A DNA stretch of 64,000 bases from an uncultured Erysipelotrichaceae bacterium (GCA_902780395.1 CACZFH010000008.1:1-64000), one strand, 5' to 3'. Numbered from the stretch's first letter, positions 35,392 to 44,772 are shown. Notes: generated by a model not told the origin, from the sequence alone. Numbers and translations are program-made.

Positions 35392-37408
35392 AATCTTCAT
35401 CGCCATCTTTAGGTTGTTGACCATCATTAGGAGAATTATCACCTGTATCATCAGGTTTTTCAGAATTAGAACCACCATTTTCACCAGGTTCTTCAGGATT
35501 CTTTGGTTTTTCCTTTTCTTCTTCATCATCGTTGTCATCATCTTTATCATCATCTTTTTCTTTATCTTTTACATCTTTCTTATTCTTTTCATCATTCTCT
35601 TTTTTATCACCAGATAATGTCAAAGTAATACTTCCTTTCATTAAGTCTAGTCTTCTTTTTGCTGGCTCACTTTGGGAAACGACGGTTCCACTAGTTCCTT
35701 GGAAAGTAACACTAACTCCATAAGAAGCTGCTAAAGATCTAGCTTGATTTTCTGTTAGACCAGTAAAATCAGGTAATAGAGAATAACCAGATCCTGATTT
35801 ATAAGGACCTTCTCCAATAACTTTTTTCTCATAAGGCTTATTTACAGAAAAATGGAATTCTGTAATAGCTTCATGAGAAACTAATTCTAAGTTTTCTTTC
35901 ATAGCTTGAATAATATCTTTACGACTATTCTTATTTGGAATATAGTCCCAAAGAACCATTCTAGCTCTTTCATCATAAATCATTTGACCAGAACCTTGTA
36001 AATATAATTGTTGTATATTAACAAGATTAGCATCATCAGAACTTAAACTTTTCTTAACAATATCTTTTCCTACATCATAGAAAGATAAGATTTGCTTAGT
36101 AGTAAGATTGGTATCCATACTATTAGAAATAGTATTCATAATATTCATGAAAGTAGTAACATCTGAAATACCCTTCATCTTATTAATAAGAGCCATAACA
36201 ATTTCTTGTTGATGTTGACCACGTCCAAAATCTCCATTAGCTAAAGCTTTACGATTTCTAGCATAAACTAGGGCTTGTTCTCCATTAAGAACTTGAAGGC
36301 CTGGATGAATACAAACCTCACCAGTACGATTAGAATCATCAGTACATAAAGTCTGTTGAACATCAATTTCTACTCCATCAACAGCATCTACTAACTTAAC
36401 CAATCCTTTAAAATTAATCTTAGCATAATAATCAATTGTAACATCAAAATAGCTCTGAATAGTATTAATCATACAATCATTACCATAAGCTGCTGCATGG
36501 GTTATTTTATTTTCTGGATGACCACCCCAACACGCAATAGGCACATAACTATCACGTGGAATAGATAACATAGTAGCATTCAATGTTTTTGGATTAAATG
36601 TAATTAATATTAATGTATCTCCATTAGCAATAGCATTCTTTGTAAGCACTTCGTCAGTAGAATCAATTCCCATTAACAATATAGTAAATGGTTCAGTAAT
36701 ATTCTTACCAGCAGAAGCAGTTTCAATCTTAGAAGTAGCTGCTTTTTTCATTTCTTTATCTTTTTGAATAATTACTTTTGTATCAGTTTCAATATTTTCA
36801 TATCCCGTAATACCAGAGAACATAGAAACATAATTATCACTAACAAACATAGCCCCTAATTCATCAGAATACATATCTACTAACATAGTAGTATAATCAT
36901 CATATTCAACAATTTCATTATCATCTTGAAGATTATTCTCTTTGATAATTTCTTGAGGAATAATATATCCATCAGGAGATTTTGTATCAGCTAAAATACC
37001 AATTTTCATATCTTTGATATCATCAATCTTACTAGCAGAATTACTAGCCATAACTAATAAATCTGAAGTATAAATTACCGTATTTTTATTGATATTATCA
37101 ATTCTTCCATATACATAATTAATTACTAATCCAACCGAAGTACAAATAATTGTATATAGAATGATTAATATAAAAAATAGAACTTTCTTCTTATCCTTCT
37201 TTTTTCGATGAACATGTAATCTCCATAAGAACAATAAATCGATAAAAACTAATGCTCCCATAACAATTGTTCTTAATAAATTTTCAATAGAGCTCAATAA
37301 ATATATCTCATAAATTGCAAATAGAGAAGCTACTACTGCAATAATAAAAAACAATATCATAATATAATATTTAATTCCTAGTCCTTTTTTTTCTTTCTTT
37401 TTTGCCAT
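35390..37408 (-). CDS. LytR-CpsA-Psr (LCP) protein fused to binding-protein-like and PASTA domains
   Basis: 672 aa; start at the ATG 37408 with AGGAGGTG upstream. Three membrane spans (about 12-35, 38-57, 65-90), then a region like a type 3 solute-binding domain (about 95-230), then the LCP domain (about 235-480). LCP landmarks are LLMGIDST, LSIPRDSY, NKITHAAAYG, VDGVEIDV and YARNRKALANGDFGRGQHQQ. Near residues 545-605 comes one PASTA-like repeat (LLPDFTGLTENQARSLAASY). The end is a low-complexity Lys/Asp/Glu then Gly/Asn/Asp tail. LCP enzymes attach teichoic acids or capsule to peptidoglycan. Combining LCP with PASTA is unusual. Confidence 0.85.
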   Translation of the reverse strand: MAKKKEKKGLGIKYYIMILFFIIAVVASLFAIYEIYLLSSIENLLRTIVMGALVFIDLLFLWRLHVHRKKKDKKKVLFFILIILYTIICTSVGLVINYVYGRIDNINKNTVIYTSDLLVMASNSASKIDDIKDMKIGILADTKSPDGYIIPQEIIKENNLQDDNEIVEYDDYTTMLVDMYSDELGAMFVSDNYVSMFSGITGYENIETDTKVIIQKDKEMKKAATSKIETASAGKNITEPFTILLMGIDSTDEVLTKNAIANGDTLILITFNPKTLNATMLSIPRDSYVPIACWGGHPENKITHAAAYGNDCMINTIQSYFDVTIDYYAKINFKGLVKLVDAVDGVEIDVQQTLCTDDSNRTGEVCIHPGLQVLNGEQALVYARNRKALANGDFGRGQHQQEIVMALINKMKGISDVTTFMNIMNTISNSMDTNLTTKQILSFYDVGKDIVKKSLSSDDANLVNIQQLYLQGSGQMIYDERARMVLWDYIPNKNSRKDIIQAMKENLELVSHEAITEFHFSVNKPYEKKVIGEGPYKSGSGYSLLPDFTGLTENQARSLAASYGVSVTFQGTSGTVVSQSEPAKRRLDLMKGSITLTLSGDKKENDEKNKKDVKDKEKDDDKDDDNDDEEEKEKPKNPEEPGENGGSNSEKPDDTGDNSPNDGQQPKDGDED

Positions 37409-37443
37409 AGACACCTCCAAAACTTAAAAAAGTCTACTATAAG

Positions 37444-37449
37444 ATTATA
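37444..37449 (-). promoter_or_regulatory. -10 box of the LCP gene
   Basis: TATAAT on the minus strand, about 35 nt before the ATG. Confidence 0.5.
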
Positions 37450-37509
37450 CAAAAAAATAGGATATTAATCAAGTAAGCAATAACCTATAAAGAAATAAAA
37501 AACACACTT

Positions 37510-37526
37510 TGTAAATAAACTGTAAA
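37510..37526 (+). promoter_or_regulatory. WalR-type binding site
   Basis: Perfect direct repeat TGTAAA-N5-TGTAAA, matching the WalR (YycF) consensus TGTWAH-N5-TGTWAH. It lies about 60-75 nt before the predicted start site of the glucosaminidase gene and also upstream of the divergent LCP gene. WalR controls peptidoglycan hydrolases in Bacilli. Confidence 0.55.
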
Positions 37527-37571
37527 ATCCTAAAAAATAAAAGTAAATATCTTAGTTTACAAACTATTCAT

Positions 37572-37580
37572 TGATATAAT
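37572..37580 (+). promoter_or_regulatory. Extended -10 promoter of the glucosaminidase gene
   Basis: TGATATAAT, 35 nt before the ATG at 37616; AAGGTGAT is the ribosome-binding site. Confidence 0.65.
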
Positions 37581-37615
37581 ATAAGTACAAGAATAGGGAT
37601 AAAGAAGGTGATAAC

Positions 37616-40600
37616 ATGAAAAATCTTAAATACATATTATTTATAACAATAATAGGTATGATTTTTAGTGTAAAAAATGTTTTTGCCTTCGATATTAATA
37701 ATTATCGTTATAGAGGATTATGTGGAAATTATGAAGTAGCTAGATTCAGAGAAGATGGAGGAATAGATACTATTAGTTGCCATAATACTTATGAGCAAGC
37801 TAAAACTGCTATGATTCAAAATGGTGAAAACGGAACTGCTATTTTAGTAAAAATAGGGGGAGTAACCAAGATTATTGATGCCAATGTAGCTTTATTAGAT
37901 TTAAGTGTTAATCCAGAAACATTAACTTATTTCTATACCAATAAAGAATTAACTGGCTCTGCCTATACTTATATGGATACTGGTTCCTTATATGGAGGAG
38001 TAGATGGAGCTCATATAGAATCTGCTTATTCAAATACCTATGGAACTTGGGTTGCTAAAGTAAAAATAGGAAACTTTACTGGTTGGATTAGACAATCCGC
38101 TTATGAAATAGTACCAATTACTTGGGTAAAGTCTCTTAGTTCATATACCATAACTAATAATGATATACGTCATAATTATGTAGCTAAAATTCAAAACTAT
38201 TATAATGGCTCTAGTGGTAGAACAATTGGACCTAAACCAGCTATATTACCAGTAGGAACCTATTATAGTTATGATGGACATTATTTTTATCAAGACATAG
38301 AAACTTTAATAAAAGATTATAAAGCTGGAAATTACAATCATTCTGTAAATAAAGATAATCCTTACTACAATTATTATATGTATTTATCAAATCATACTAA
38401 AACATCCTACTCAAGTATTAATATTGATGAATATATAAGGAATAACCTAGGATATAAAATGAATGTCTATGGAAATGCTGCATCTTCTAAAACCTCTAGA
38501 TTATATGGTTCTGGAACATTCTTCTATTATGCTCAAGAAAAAAATGGAGTAAATGCCATTCTATCATTAAGCTTAAGTAGAAATGAAACAGGCAATGGTA
38601 CAAGCAGTTTATCTATTAATAAAAATAATGGATTTGGATTGAATGCAGTAGACTCAAATCCTACTCAAGCAGCTAATTGGTATCCAACATTTGCTAGTAG
38701 TATTTTAGGATATTCCTCTAAGTGGATTACTTATGGATATGCTCATCCTAGAGATTGGCGTTACTTTGGACCACAATTTGGTGATAAATGGATAGGAATG
38801 AATGTAAAATATGCATCTGATACTTATTGGTCTGAAAAAATGGCAGCCAATTACTATAGTTTAGATAAAGCTTTTGGTCTCCAAGATTATAATTACTATC
38901 AATTAGGAGTGGTAAAAGGACCAACTAATGCTTATCTACAACCATCTACTTCCGCGAAGTTTATCTATTCTTATCCAGAAAAAGAAGATGCTTTAGTCAT
39001 TATTGGTGAAGTAATGGTAAATAATCAAAAATGGTATAAAGTTGTAAGTGATATTAATTTAGATAGTAATGGAAATGAAATATCATCAGGAGACTATAAT
39101 TGGAATAGTGAAGTCTATGTTTTAGCGTCACATGTAGAAAAAATTAATACTCCTAAAAATGGATATCAAAATCCAAATCAAGTATATCAATATGCTGATT
39201 CAAAATATACCTATGATTTATATATTGAAAATGCCGAATTAAAACCAAAAGTTGCTATCACAACTAAAAATACTCAATATTACTATGATAGTTCTCTATC
39301 ATCAGCAACCGGAAAAACACTATTAAAAGATCGCTACGTAATGGTATTTACTACTGCCTATGAAAATGGTATGCCAGTAGCTTACTTAGTAACTAGTGAT
39401 TATTTCAAAGATCAAAAAGAATGGGTAAGTGCAGATTCTATTAAGTTCACATCTACTAACTATGGAAAAGTAAGTGTAACTGTATCTGGAAATCAATATA
39501 CTTGGGTGAACTATAATACAGTAGATGAAAAATACTCTCTAATTAGTGGTTTATATACTTATACTTATGTACCAGTCTTAGAACAAATTACAACAGGTGG
39601 AAATACTTGGTATAAAGTACCAGTAAGTCTAACAAATAATGATAATGTTTATGGATATACACTAGCATCTGCTCCAGGGGTATCTATCACAACAGCTACT
39701 CCAGTAATCATTAATCATAAACCAACTATCAGTGCCAAAGATCAAACTCTAGAAGAACAAGCTAATTTTGATCCAAAACAAGGAGTAGAGGCTAATGACC
39801 CAGAAGATGGTAATATTACCAACAAAATAGAAGTAATTGAAAATACTGTTAATACCAAAATACCAGGTACTTATAAAGTAACTTATAAAGTAGCTGATAG
39901 TATAGAACAAGTTGTAACTAAAACAATAACAGTAACAGTAAAAGAGAATAAAGCCCCTACAATTACTGCTTATGATAAAACAATAACAGTAGGTGATAAA
40001 TATAATCCAAAAGAAAATGTAACAGCTAAAGATGAAGAAGATGGTGATTTAACTAATAAAATAGTGATTAAAGAGAATACTGTAAAAGAAGATATATCTG
40101 GAACTTATAAAGTAATCTATGAAGTAACTGATTCTAAAAATAAAATGACCACCAAAGAAATCAAAGTTACAGTAAAAGAAAAAGTTGAAATAAACGAAGA
40201 AGATATAGATTTAGAAGAATTATTAGAAAAACAAGAAGATGGAGAATTCTACTTAGAAAGCCTAGATTGGGATAATAATATTAAAAAATATACTATGAGT
40301 GGTTATTGTATTATCCTTAATCAAAATAATACTAATAAAGAATATGCATTAGTATTCATTAATAAAAATACCGAAGAAGTATATGTATCAGAAATAAGTA
40401 GTTGGCAAAACAATGTTCCTTATGATTTAGGAAGTTCAAATGGTAATAGCTATTCAGATTCGTGGTTTAAAGGTGAAATTGACTTTTCAGATATTCCTAA
40501 TGGAGATTATGAAATCTATATGATTGCTGCTACGGATAATAATTATACAATTCAAATAGTAGATAATTTCTTCAACCAAGATATTAAAAGAAGGGCAGAA

Positions 40601-41140
40601 GATGACAAACATGGATATAGTTTCAAAGTTCTTGAAAGTTTAAAGACTCAACAACTAGAACTATCTGTCAGAGATGAATTATATACAACAAGTACCTCAC
40701 CAACTTATCGAAATATGGTAAATGAATTTGAAACTATGGAGTTTCAGAACAATAAACTACATATTCAAGGTTATTCTTATAATTATAAAGGATTATATAA
40801 AGAACAGTTAGGTATTACCAGAAAGATTATTTTTGAAAATACCGATAATTATACTCAATATATCATGGACTTAGGCTGTGCTGAAGGACCATATGAATTA
40901 AAAACAAAAGATAATCTAGATAAAAAATATGCTTGGTATGAAAAGAGCCTAGATATATCACAACTACCAAAAGGTACTTATAGTGTTCAAATCTATACAA
41001 AAACAACCAATGCAGAAGACTATGGAGAGTTATCAGATATGTTTGGAGAATTAGATGAAACAGTTAAAATGAACAATAAAACCTATCAAATAATTCATAA
41101 TAAAGATAGATTAGATCGAGTAGAGCTTATTATAGAATAA
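37616..41140 (+). CDS. Secreted cell-wall glucosaminidase with SH3b-like and Ig-like domains
   Basis: 1174 aa. A signal peptide (residues 1-24, ending VFAF) is followed by SH3-like regions, then a glucosaminidase (GH73/LytG-like) domain at about 255-440. Its acid residue is in LSLSRNETGNG, followed by NNGFGLNAVDSNP and the AANWYPTFASSI segment. More SH3b-like repeats follow (about 440-690), then two DUF5011-type Ig-like repeats (about 700-860, each with a PEDG/EEDG turn followed by NKI). The C-terminal beta domains are of unknown type (870-1174). No sorting signal or choline repeats: probably released or held by SH3b. The WalR-type site upstream fits a growth-coupled wall hydrolase. Confidence 0.82.
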   Translation: MKNLKYILFITIIGMIFSVKNVFAFDINNYRYRGLCGNYEVARFREDGGIDTISCHNTYEQAKTAMIQNGENGTAILVKIGGVTKIIDANVALLDLSVNPETLTYFYTNKELTGSAYTYMDTGSLYGGVDGAHIESAYSNTYGTWVAKVKIGNFTGWIRQSAYEIVPITWVKSLSSYTITNNDIRHNYVAKIQNYYNGSSGRTIGPKPAILPVGTYYSYDGHYFYQDIETLIKDYKAGNYNHSVNKDNPYYNYYMYLSNHTKTSYSSINIDEYIRNNLGYKMNVYGNAASSKTSRLYGSGTFFYYAQEKNGVNAILSLSLSRNETGNGTSSLSINKNNGFGLNAVDSNPTQAANWYPTFASSILGYSSKWITYGYAHPRDWRYFGPQFGDKWIGMNVKYASDTYWSEKMAANYYSLDKAFGLQDYNYYQLGVVKGPTNAYLQPSTSAKFIYSYPEKEDALVIIGEVMVNNQKWYKVVSDINLDSNGNEISSGDYNWNSEVYVLASHVEKINTPKNGYQNPNQVYQYADSKYTYDLYIENAELKPKVAITTKNTQYYYDSSLSSATGKTLLKDRYVMVFTTAYENGMPVAYLVTSDYFKDQKEWVSADSIKFTSTNYGKVSVTVSGNQYTWVNYNTVDEKYSLISGLYTYTYVPVLEQITTGGNTWYKVPVSLTNNDNVYGYTLASAPGVSITTATPVIINHKPTISAKDQTLEEQANFDPKQGVEANDPEDGNITNKIEVIENTVNTKIPGTYKVTYKVADSIEQVVTKTITVTVKENKAPTITAYDKTITVGDKYNPKENVTAKDEEDGDLTNKIVIKENTVKEDISGTYKVIYEVTDSKNKMTTKEIKVTVKEKVEINEEDIDLEELLEKQEDGEFYLESLDWDNNIKKYTMSGYCIILNQNNTNKEYALVFINKNTEEVYVSEISSWQNNVPYDLGSSNGNSYSDSWFKGEIDFSDIPNGDYEIYMIAATDNNYTIQIVDNFFNQDIKRRAEDDKHGYSFKVLESLKTQQLELSVRDELYTTSTSPTYRNMVNEFETMEFQNNKLHIQGYSYNYKGLYKEQLGITRKIIFENTDNYTQYIMDLGCAEGPYELKTKDNLDKKYAWYEKSLDISQLPKGTYSVQIYTKTTNAEDYGELSDMFGELDETVKMNNKTYQIIHNKDRLDRVELIIE

Positions 41141-41170
41141 AAAGAAGTGTAATATTTACATTTCTTTTTT
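41141..41170 (+). terminator. Intrinsic terminator
   Basis: AAGAAGTGTAA-TAT-TTACATTTCTT followed by T5, just after the glucosaminidase stop. Confidence 0.8.
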
Positions 41171-41177
41171 TAAATTA

Positions 41178-41206
41178 TTGCTAAAAAAGTAGAATAATAA
41201 TATACT
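41178..41206 (+). promoter_or_regulatory. Promoter of the structured leader
   Basis: TTGCTA (41178-41183), exactly 17 nt, TATACT (41201-41206). Predicted start near 41212, at the base of the first hairpin. Confidence 0.65.
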
Positions 41207-41211
41207 ATTTA

Positions 41212-41288
41212 TAGGAAGATACGTCTTTTTGGCAGACGAATTCCTTTCGAGTTCATCTGTAGCCTTTACGGCTCAGATGTTTTTTCTA
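41212..41288 (+). ncRNA. Candidate structured leader RNA or small RNA of unknown class
   Basis: GC-richer island in an AT-rich gap. Outer stem AGGAA/TTCCT (41213-41217 with 41241-41245) encloses hairpin CGTCT/AGACG (41222-41226 with 41234-41238). An 8-nt linker leads to a strong terminator hairpin: CATCTG and CAGATG (41254-41259 with 41274-41279) stacked on AGCC/GGCT, followed by TTTTTT. Segment CAGACGAA (41233-41240) could instead pair with TTCG and TCTG (41246-41249, 41256-41259), which would open the terminator: a riboswitch- or attenuator-like design. I do not recognise a known class. The aminopeptidase start is 45 nt beyond. Confidence 0.5.
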
Positions 41289-41332
41289 TTTTAATATATA
41301 TATTTAAAAAAAATTGAAAAGGAGGAAAAGAC

Positions 41333-42565
41333 ATGAATAAATTACAAGAAAAATATGCCAAAGTATTATTAGAAACTTGCTTGAAGATTGACAAAAATCA
41401 ACCACTATTTATCAGTTATAATATCGAAATAAGTGACTTTGTTAGAATTATTACCAAACAAGCTATAGAGATGGGAGTAAAAGACATTTACTTTGAAGGA
41501 TCTGATCCTTATTTAAAACATGAGTTATTAAAAAACTTAGAGGTAGAAGAATTAAAAAAACTATCATTTTGGAACAAAGAGATATGGAATGTATATGCTA
41601 AAAAGAATGCTGCTTTTTTGATGCTAGCAAGTGAGAATCCCGGCTTAATGAAAGATATTGATTCTGATAAAATGACAGCTATGACTAAGTATTCACTAGA
41701 AACAAGAAAAGAATTTGATAATTTACGTGATAAATCTATGCTTGCTTGGTGTATCGCAGCTGTTCCAACCAAAGACTGGGCTAAAACATTATACCCCAAT
41801 AGTGAAACACCAATTGATGATTTATGGAATGCTATTTTTGATATATGTAGTGTCAAAGAAAATGATCCAGTAAAAATATGGAATGAAAAAATTAAAAAAT
41901 TAGATATTAGAGCTAAAAAACTTAATGATTATCAATTTAAAACTTTAAAGTATAAAAGCAGTAATGGTACCGATTTTCAAATAGATTTACCAAAAAATCA
42001 TATATGGGCTTCAGGAAAATCTGTTCTAGCTAATAACAAAGAAGTATTGGTTAATTATCCAACTGAAGAAGTATTTTCCTCTCCTGATTGTCATAGTGCT
42101 GAAGGAATTGTTTACTCATCAAAACCATTATCCTATCAAGGAGTAATAATAGAAGACTTTTGGATTCGCTTCGAAAAAGGAAAAGCAGTGGAGGCTCATG
42201 CCAAGAAAGGAAATGAAACCCTTCAGAATATGATTAATATTTGTGAAAATTCTAACTTATTAGGAGAAGTAGCCTTAGTTCCATATGATTCTCCTATTTC
42301 TAACACGAATCAAATCTTTTTAGAGACATTGTTTGATGAGAATGCTGCCTGTCATCTTGCTTTAGGTGATTCATTCCCAGAATGTATAAAAGATGGGCCT
42401 AAAACATCAAAAGAAGTACTATTTAAAGAACATAATATGAATAAATGTGATTCTCATGTAGATTTTATGGTAGGAACAAAAGACATGAATATCATAGGAA
42501 TTACTGAAGATAAAAAAGAAGTTCCAATCTTTATCGAAGGAAACTTCACTGAAGAATTCAATTAA
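41333..42565 (+). CDS. M29-family aminopeptidase (AmpS/PepS)
   Basis: 410 aa, normal for the thermophilic-aminopeptidase/PepS family. Metal-site and family segments include NYPTEEVFSSPDCHSAEGIV (the NxPxGEvf-type motif), a later HLALGDSFPEC, and HVDFMVGT (aminopeptidase T: SxxHxDfMiG). Cytosolic metallo-exopeptidase removing N-terminal residues. Strong AAAGGAGG before the ATG. The upstream structured leader with terminator suggests control by premature termination. Confidence 0.9.
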   Translation: MNKLQEKYAKVLLETCLKIDKNQPLFISYNIEISDFVRIITKQAIEMGVKDIYFEGSDPYLKHELLKNLEVEELKKLSFWNKEIWNVYAKKNAAFLMLASENPGLMKDIDSDKMTAMTKYSLETRKEFDNLRDKSMLAWCIAAVPTKDWAKTLYPNSETPIDDLWNAIFDICSVKENDPVKIWNEKIKKLDIRAKKLNDYQFKTLKYKSSNGTDFQIDLPKNHIWASGKSVLANNKEVLVNYPTEEVFSSPDCHSAEGIVYSSKPLSYQGVIIEDFWIRFEKGKAVEAHAKKGNETLQNMINICENSNLLGEVALVPYDSPISNTNQIFLETLFDENAACHLALGDSFPECIKDGPKTSKEVLFKEHNMNKCDSHVDFMVGTKDMNIIGITEDKKEVPIFIEGNFTEEFN

Positions 42566-42590
42566 AAAGATCTCAAATGAGATCTTTTAC
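42564..42590. terminator. Bidirectional terminator
   Basis: AAAGATCTCA and TGAGATCTTT arms with flanking A and T tracts, between convergent genes. Confidence 0.8.
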
Positions 42591-44620
42591 TTTGCTAAAG
42601 TAATTGAAACAGTACTACAAGAATCAGTATTACCACCATTAAAGCCACTTAAGAATAATCCTGAACGTTTTCCAGAAGTATCATCTCCTGAAATATTAAC
42701 TTTAATTCCCGGACATTGACTCTTAATTTCAGCCGTTAAAGCATTTGCAACAGCTTGATATCCACCATCAAAATTAGTAGAAATAATACCTTTTATACCT
42801 GTAATAGTACATGGTTTACAACTAGGAGTATCATCATTATTAGTAACAGGATTAGTACTTTCATTATTATTGTTGTTTTTGTTATTATTGCTATTACTAT
42901 TACTATTACTATTATTAGAAGTATTATCATTTCTTGTTTCTTGTTTTTTACCATTACTTAAAGTTACTGTAACAGTAGTTCCACTAGATATTTCACTGCC
43001 TGCTCTAATAGATTGGGATAAAACCACATCTTTATCTTCACTACTATTACGATAGACAAAACTATATTTTAAACCAGCTTTTTCAAGCTTAGAAATAGCT
43101 TCTTTTTTAGCAAGACCAATAACATTAGGAACCGTTTTTTTCATACCATCACTTATAGTAACAGTAATAGTATCGTCATTATGAATAGCATCTCCTGTTT
43201 TATAAGAATAGGAAATAATCTCTCCAGCAGGAACACTATCACTAAATTCATGAACTTCTTCATAAGGAATATTATACTTACCAGCCCATTCAATAAATTC
43301 TTGATAAGATTCTAATTTAGGCATTTTTAAACTTCCTTTAGAAAGAACAATCGTAACAACACTACCTTGTTCTATAATATCACCTTTTGCATAATTAGCT
43401 TTAATAATATGGTTTTCTTTAACTGTATCATCATATTGATCTTCAAAAGTAATTTTAACTTTATTCTTAATAGCCCATTCAGCAATCTTTGTCATTGTAT
43501 AATCTGAAAAATCTGGTATTTTAATTTCTGGCCCCTTACTAATCGTAACAACTACTTCTTCATCATGAATTTTAACCTTTTCACCAGCTTTTATGTTTTG
43601 AGAAATAGCCAATCCTTTTTTTATTTTCTTGTGAAAATCTCTTTCTATTTTATAATTCAATTGATGTTGTTTCATATAAAACTCTACTTCAAATTGACTT
43701 TTTTTAGTAAAATCAATTAAACTAACTTCTTCAAATCCTAATTCTTCTCCATAAGAAAAAGTAAGTTTTAATTCATCATCTCTTTTAAAAGTACCAGTAG
43801 AGCTTTGAGAAATAACAGTATCTTGAGCTTTTTCACTCTCAACAAATTCAACAATGACATTACTTAGATAATTCTTTTTAACAAATTCTATAACAGCATC
43901 TCCATCCCATCCAATCATACTAGGAACCATAATTTCCTTAGATGGATTAGGACCATCACTGATAGAAATAGTAATTTCCTTAACCTCTTTTAACGGAGTA
44001 CCTGAATTAATATCTTGACTAATAACTATATATTCTGGAATCATATCACTATATTCATATTCTTGAGTAACAGATATTTTATTTTTATCAGCCCAATTTA
44101 ATACCTCAGTAATACTTTTACCACTAAAGTTAGGAGTAGCTTTAACACTTACTTTAAAATTAGAAGTAGTATCTTTCATTCCAAGTATAAATACTCCCAA
44201 TAGTAAAATAGAACTAATAAATATTAAAGATTTATTGTTTCTTCTATATGTAATAGCAACCACCGTAAATAGTATTGTAAAAATAGTAATAAATAAGTTT
44301 TGTACTAATGAAATAATAGAAGTATTTTGATTTACTAAATGAAAACCAAAAGATATAAAAGAAGCAATACAAACAAATAATAAAAAGCAATGAACAAAAA
44401 CATGAGAAACTTTCTTTTCCTTCTTTTCTTGACTAATTCCTAAATCTTCATCCATTAATTCTTTTAACTCTTGAGTATCAATAATAGATACAGATGTAGT
44501 ATCTGATTTAAATTCTTTTTCTTCAATCTCTTCTTCTTTTTCCACAACCTTAACAGGTTCTTTCTTAGTAGTTGTATTTTTCTTCTTACTAGTAGAATTC
44601 TTTTTCTTTTTCTCGCTCAT
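42587..44620 (-). CDS. Multi-PASTA membrane protein without a kinase domain
   Basis: 677 aa; start at the ATG 44620 with GGAGGTGT upstream. The N-terminal ~70 residues are Lys/Glu-rich and cytoplasmic; about three membrane spans follow (residues 75-150). The extracellular part holds about six PASTA-type repeats, the clearest being VPNVIGLAKKEAISKLEKAG, each ending in a VTISDG or VTLSNG-type strand. An Asn/Ser-rich linker leads to a C-terminal domain of about 75 residues with two cysteine pairs (CKPC and later C). PASTA repeats usually bind muropeptides on Ser/Thr kinases or PBPs; here there is neither, so it may be a wall sensor or scaffold. Confidence 0.8.
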   Translation of the reverse strand: MSEKKKKNSTSKKKNTTTKKEPVKVVEKEEEIEEKEFKSDTTSVSIIDTQELKELMDEDLGISQEKKEKKVSHVFVHCFLLFVCIASFISFGFHLVNQNTSIISLVQNLFITIFTILFTVVAITYRRNNKSLIFISSILLLGVFILGMKDTTSNFKVSVKATPNFSGKSITEVLNWADKNKISVTQEYEYSDMIPEYIVISQDINSGTPLKEVKEITISISDGPNPSKEIMVPSMIGWDGDAVIEFVKKNYLSNVIVEFVESEKAQDTVISQSSTGTFKRDDELKLTFSYGEELGFEEVSLIDFTKKSQFEVEFYMKQHQLNYKIERDFHKKIKKGLAISQNIKAGEKVKIHDEEVVVTISKGPEIKIPDFSDYTMTKIAEWAIKNKVKITFEDQYDDTVKENHIIKANYAKGDIIEQGSVVTIVLSKGSLKMPKLESYQEFIEWAGKYNIPYEEVHEFSDSVPAGEIISYSYKTGDAIHNDDTITVTISDGMKKTVPNVIGLAKKEAISKLEKAGLKYSFVYRNSSEDKDVVLSQSIRAGSEISSGTTVTVTLSNGKKQETRNDNTSNNSNSNSNSNNNKNNNNNESTNPVTNNDDTPSCKPCTITGIKGIISTNFDGGYQAVANALTAEIKSQCPGIKVNISGDDTSGKRSGLFLSGFNGGNTDSCSTVSITLAK

Positions 44621-44642
44621 ACAACACCTCCATACTATATTA

Positions 44643-44648
44643 ATTATA
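44643..44648 (-). promoter_or_regulatory. -10 box of the PASTA gene
   Basis: TATAAT on the minus strand, 22 nt before the ATG. Confidence 0.45.
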
Positions 44649-44728
44649 TAATAAAGATACAAAAAGAAAAAGAATTACCATCATTGGATTGTAAAGAATT
44701 GTCTATTATAGAAATAAAATAATATCTA

Positions 44729-44737
44729 TGATATAAT
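44729..44737 (+). promoter_or_regulatory. Extended -10 promoter of the polysaccharide cluster
   Basis: TGATATAAT, 35 nt before the ATG at 44773. Confidence 0.6.
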
Positions 44738-44772
44738 TTTCCTAGATTAATGAATAAGAAATGGAGAATGCT

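Noticed and set aside
35305-35723. Short open frames on both strands rich in Met/Lys or Phe/Ile
   Set aside because: Shadows of the Asp/Glu/Lys-rich tail of the LCP protein.
42755-43055. Plus-strand open frames rich in Ile, Thr or Leu
   Set aside because: They are the complement of the Asn/Ser-rich linker of the minus-strand PASTA protein; low-complexity shadow with no ribosome-binding site.
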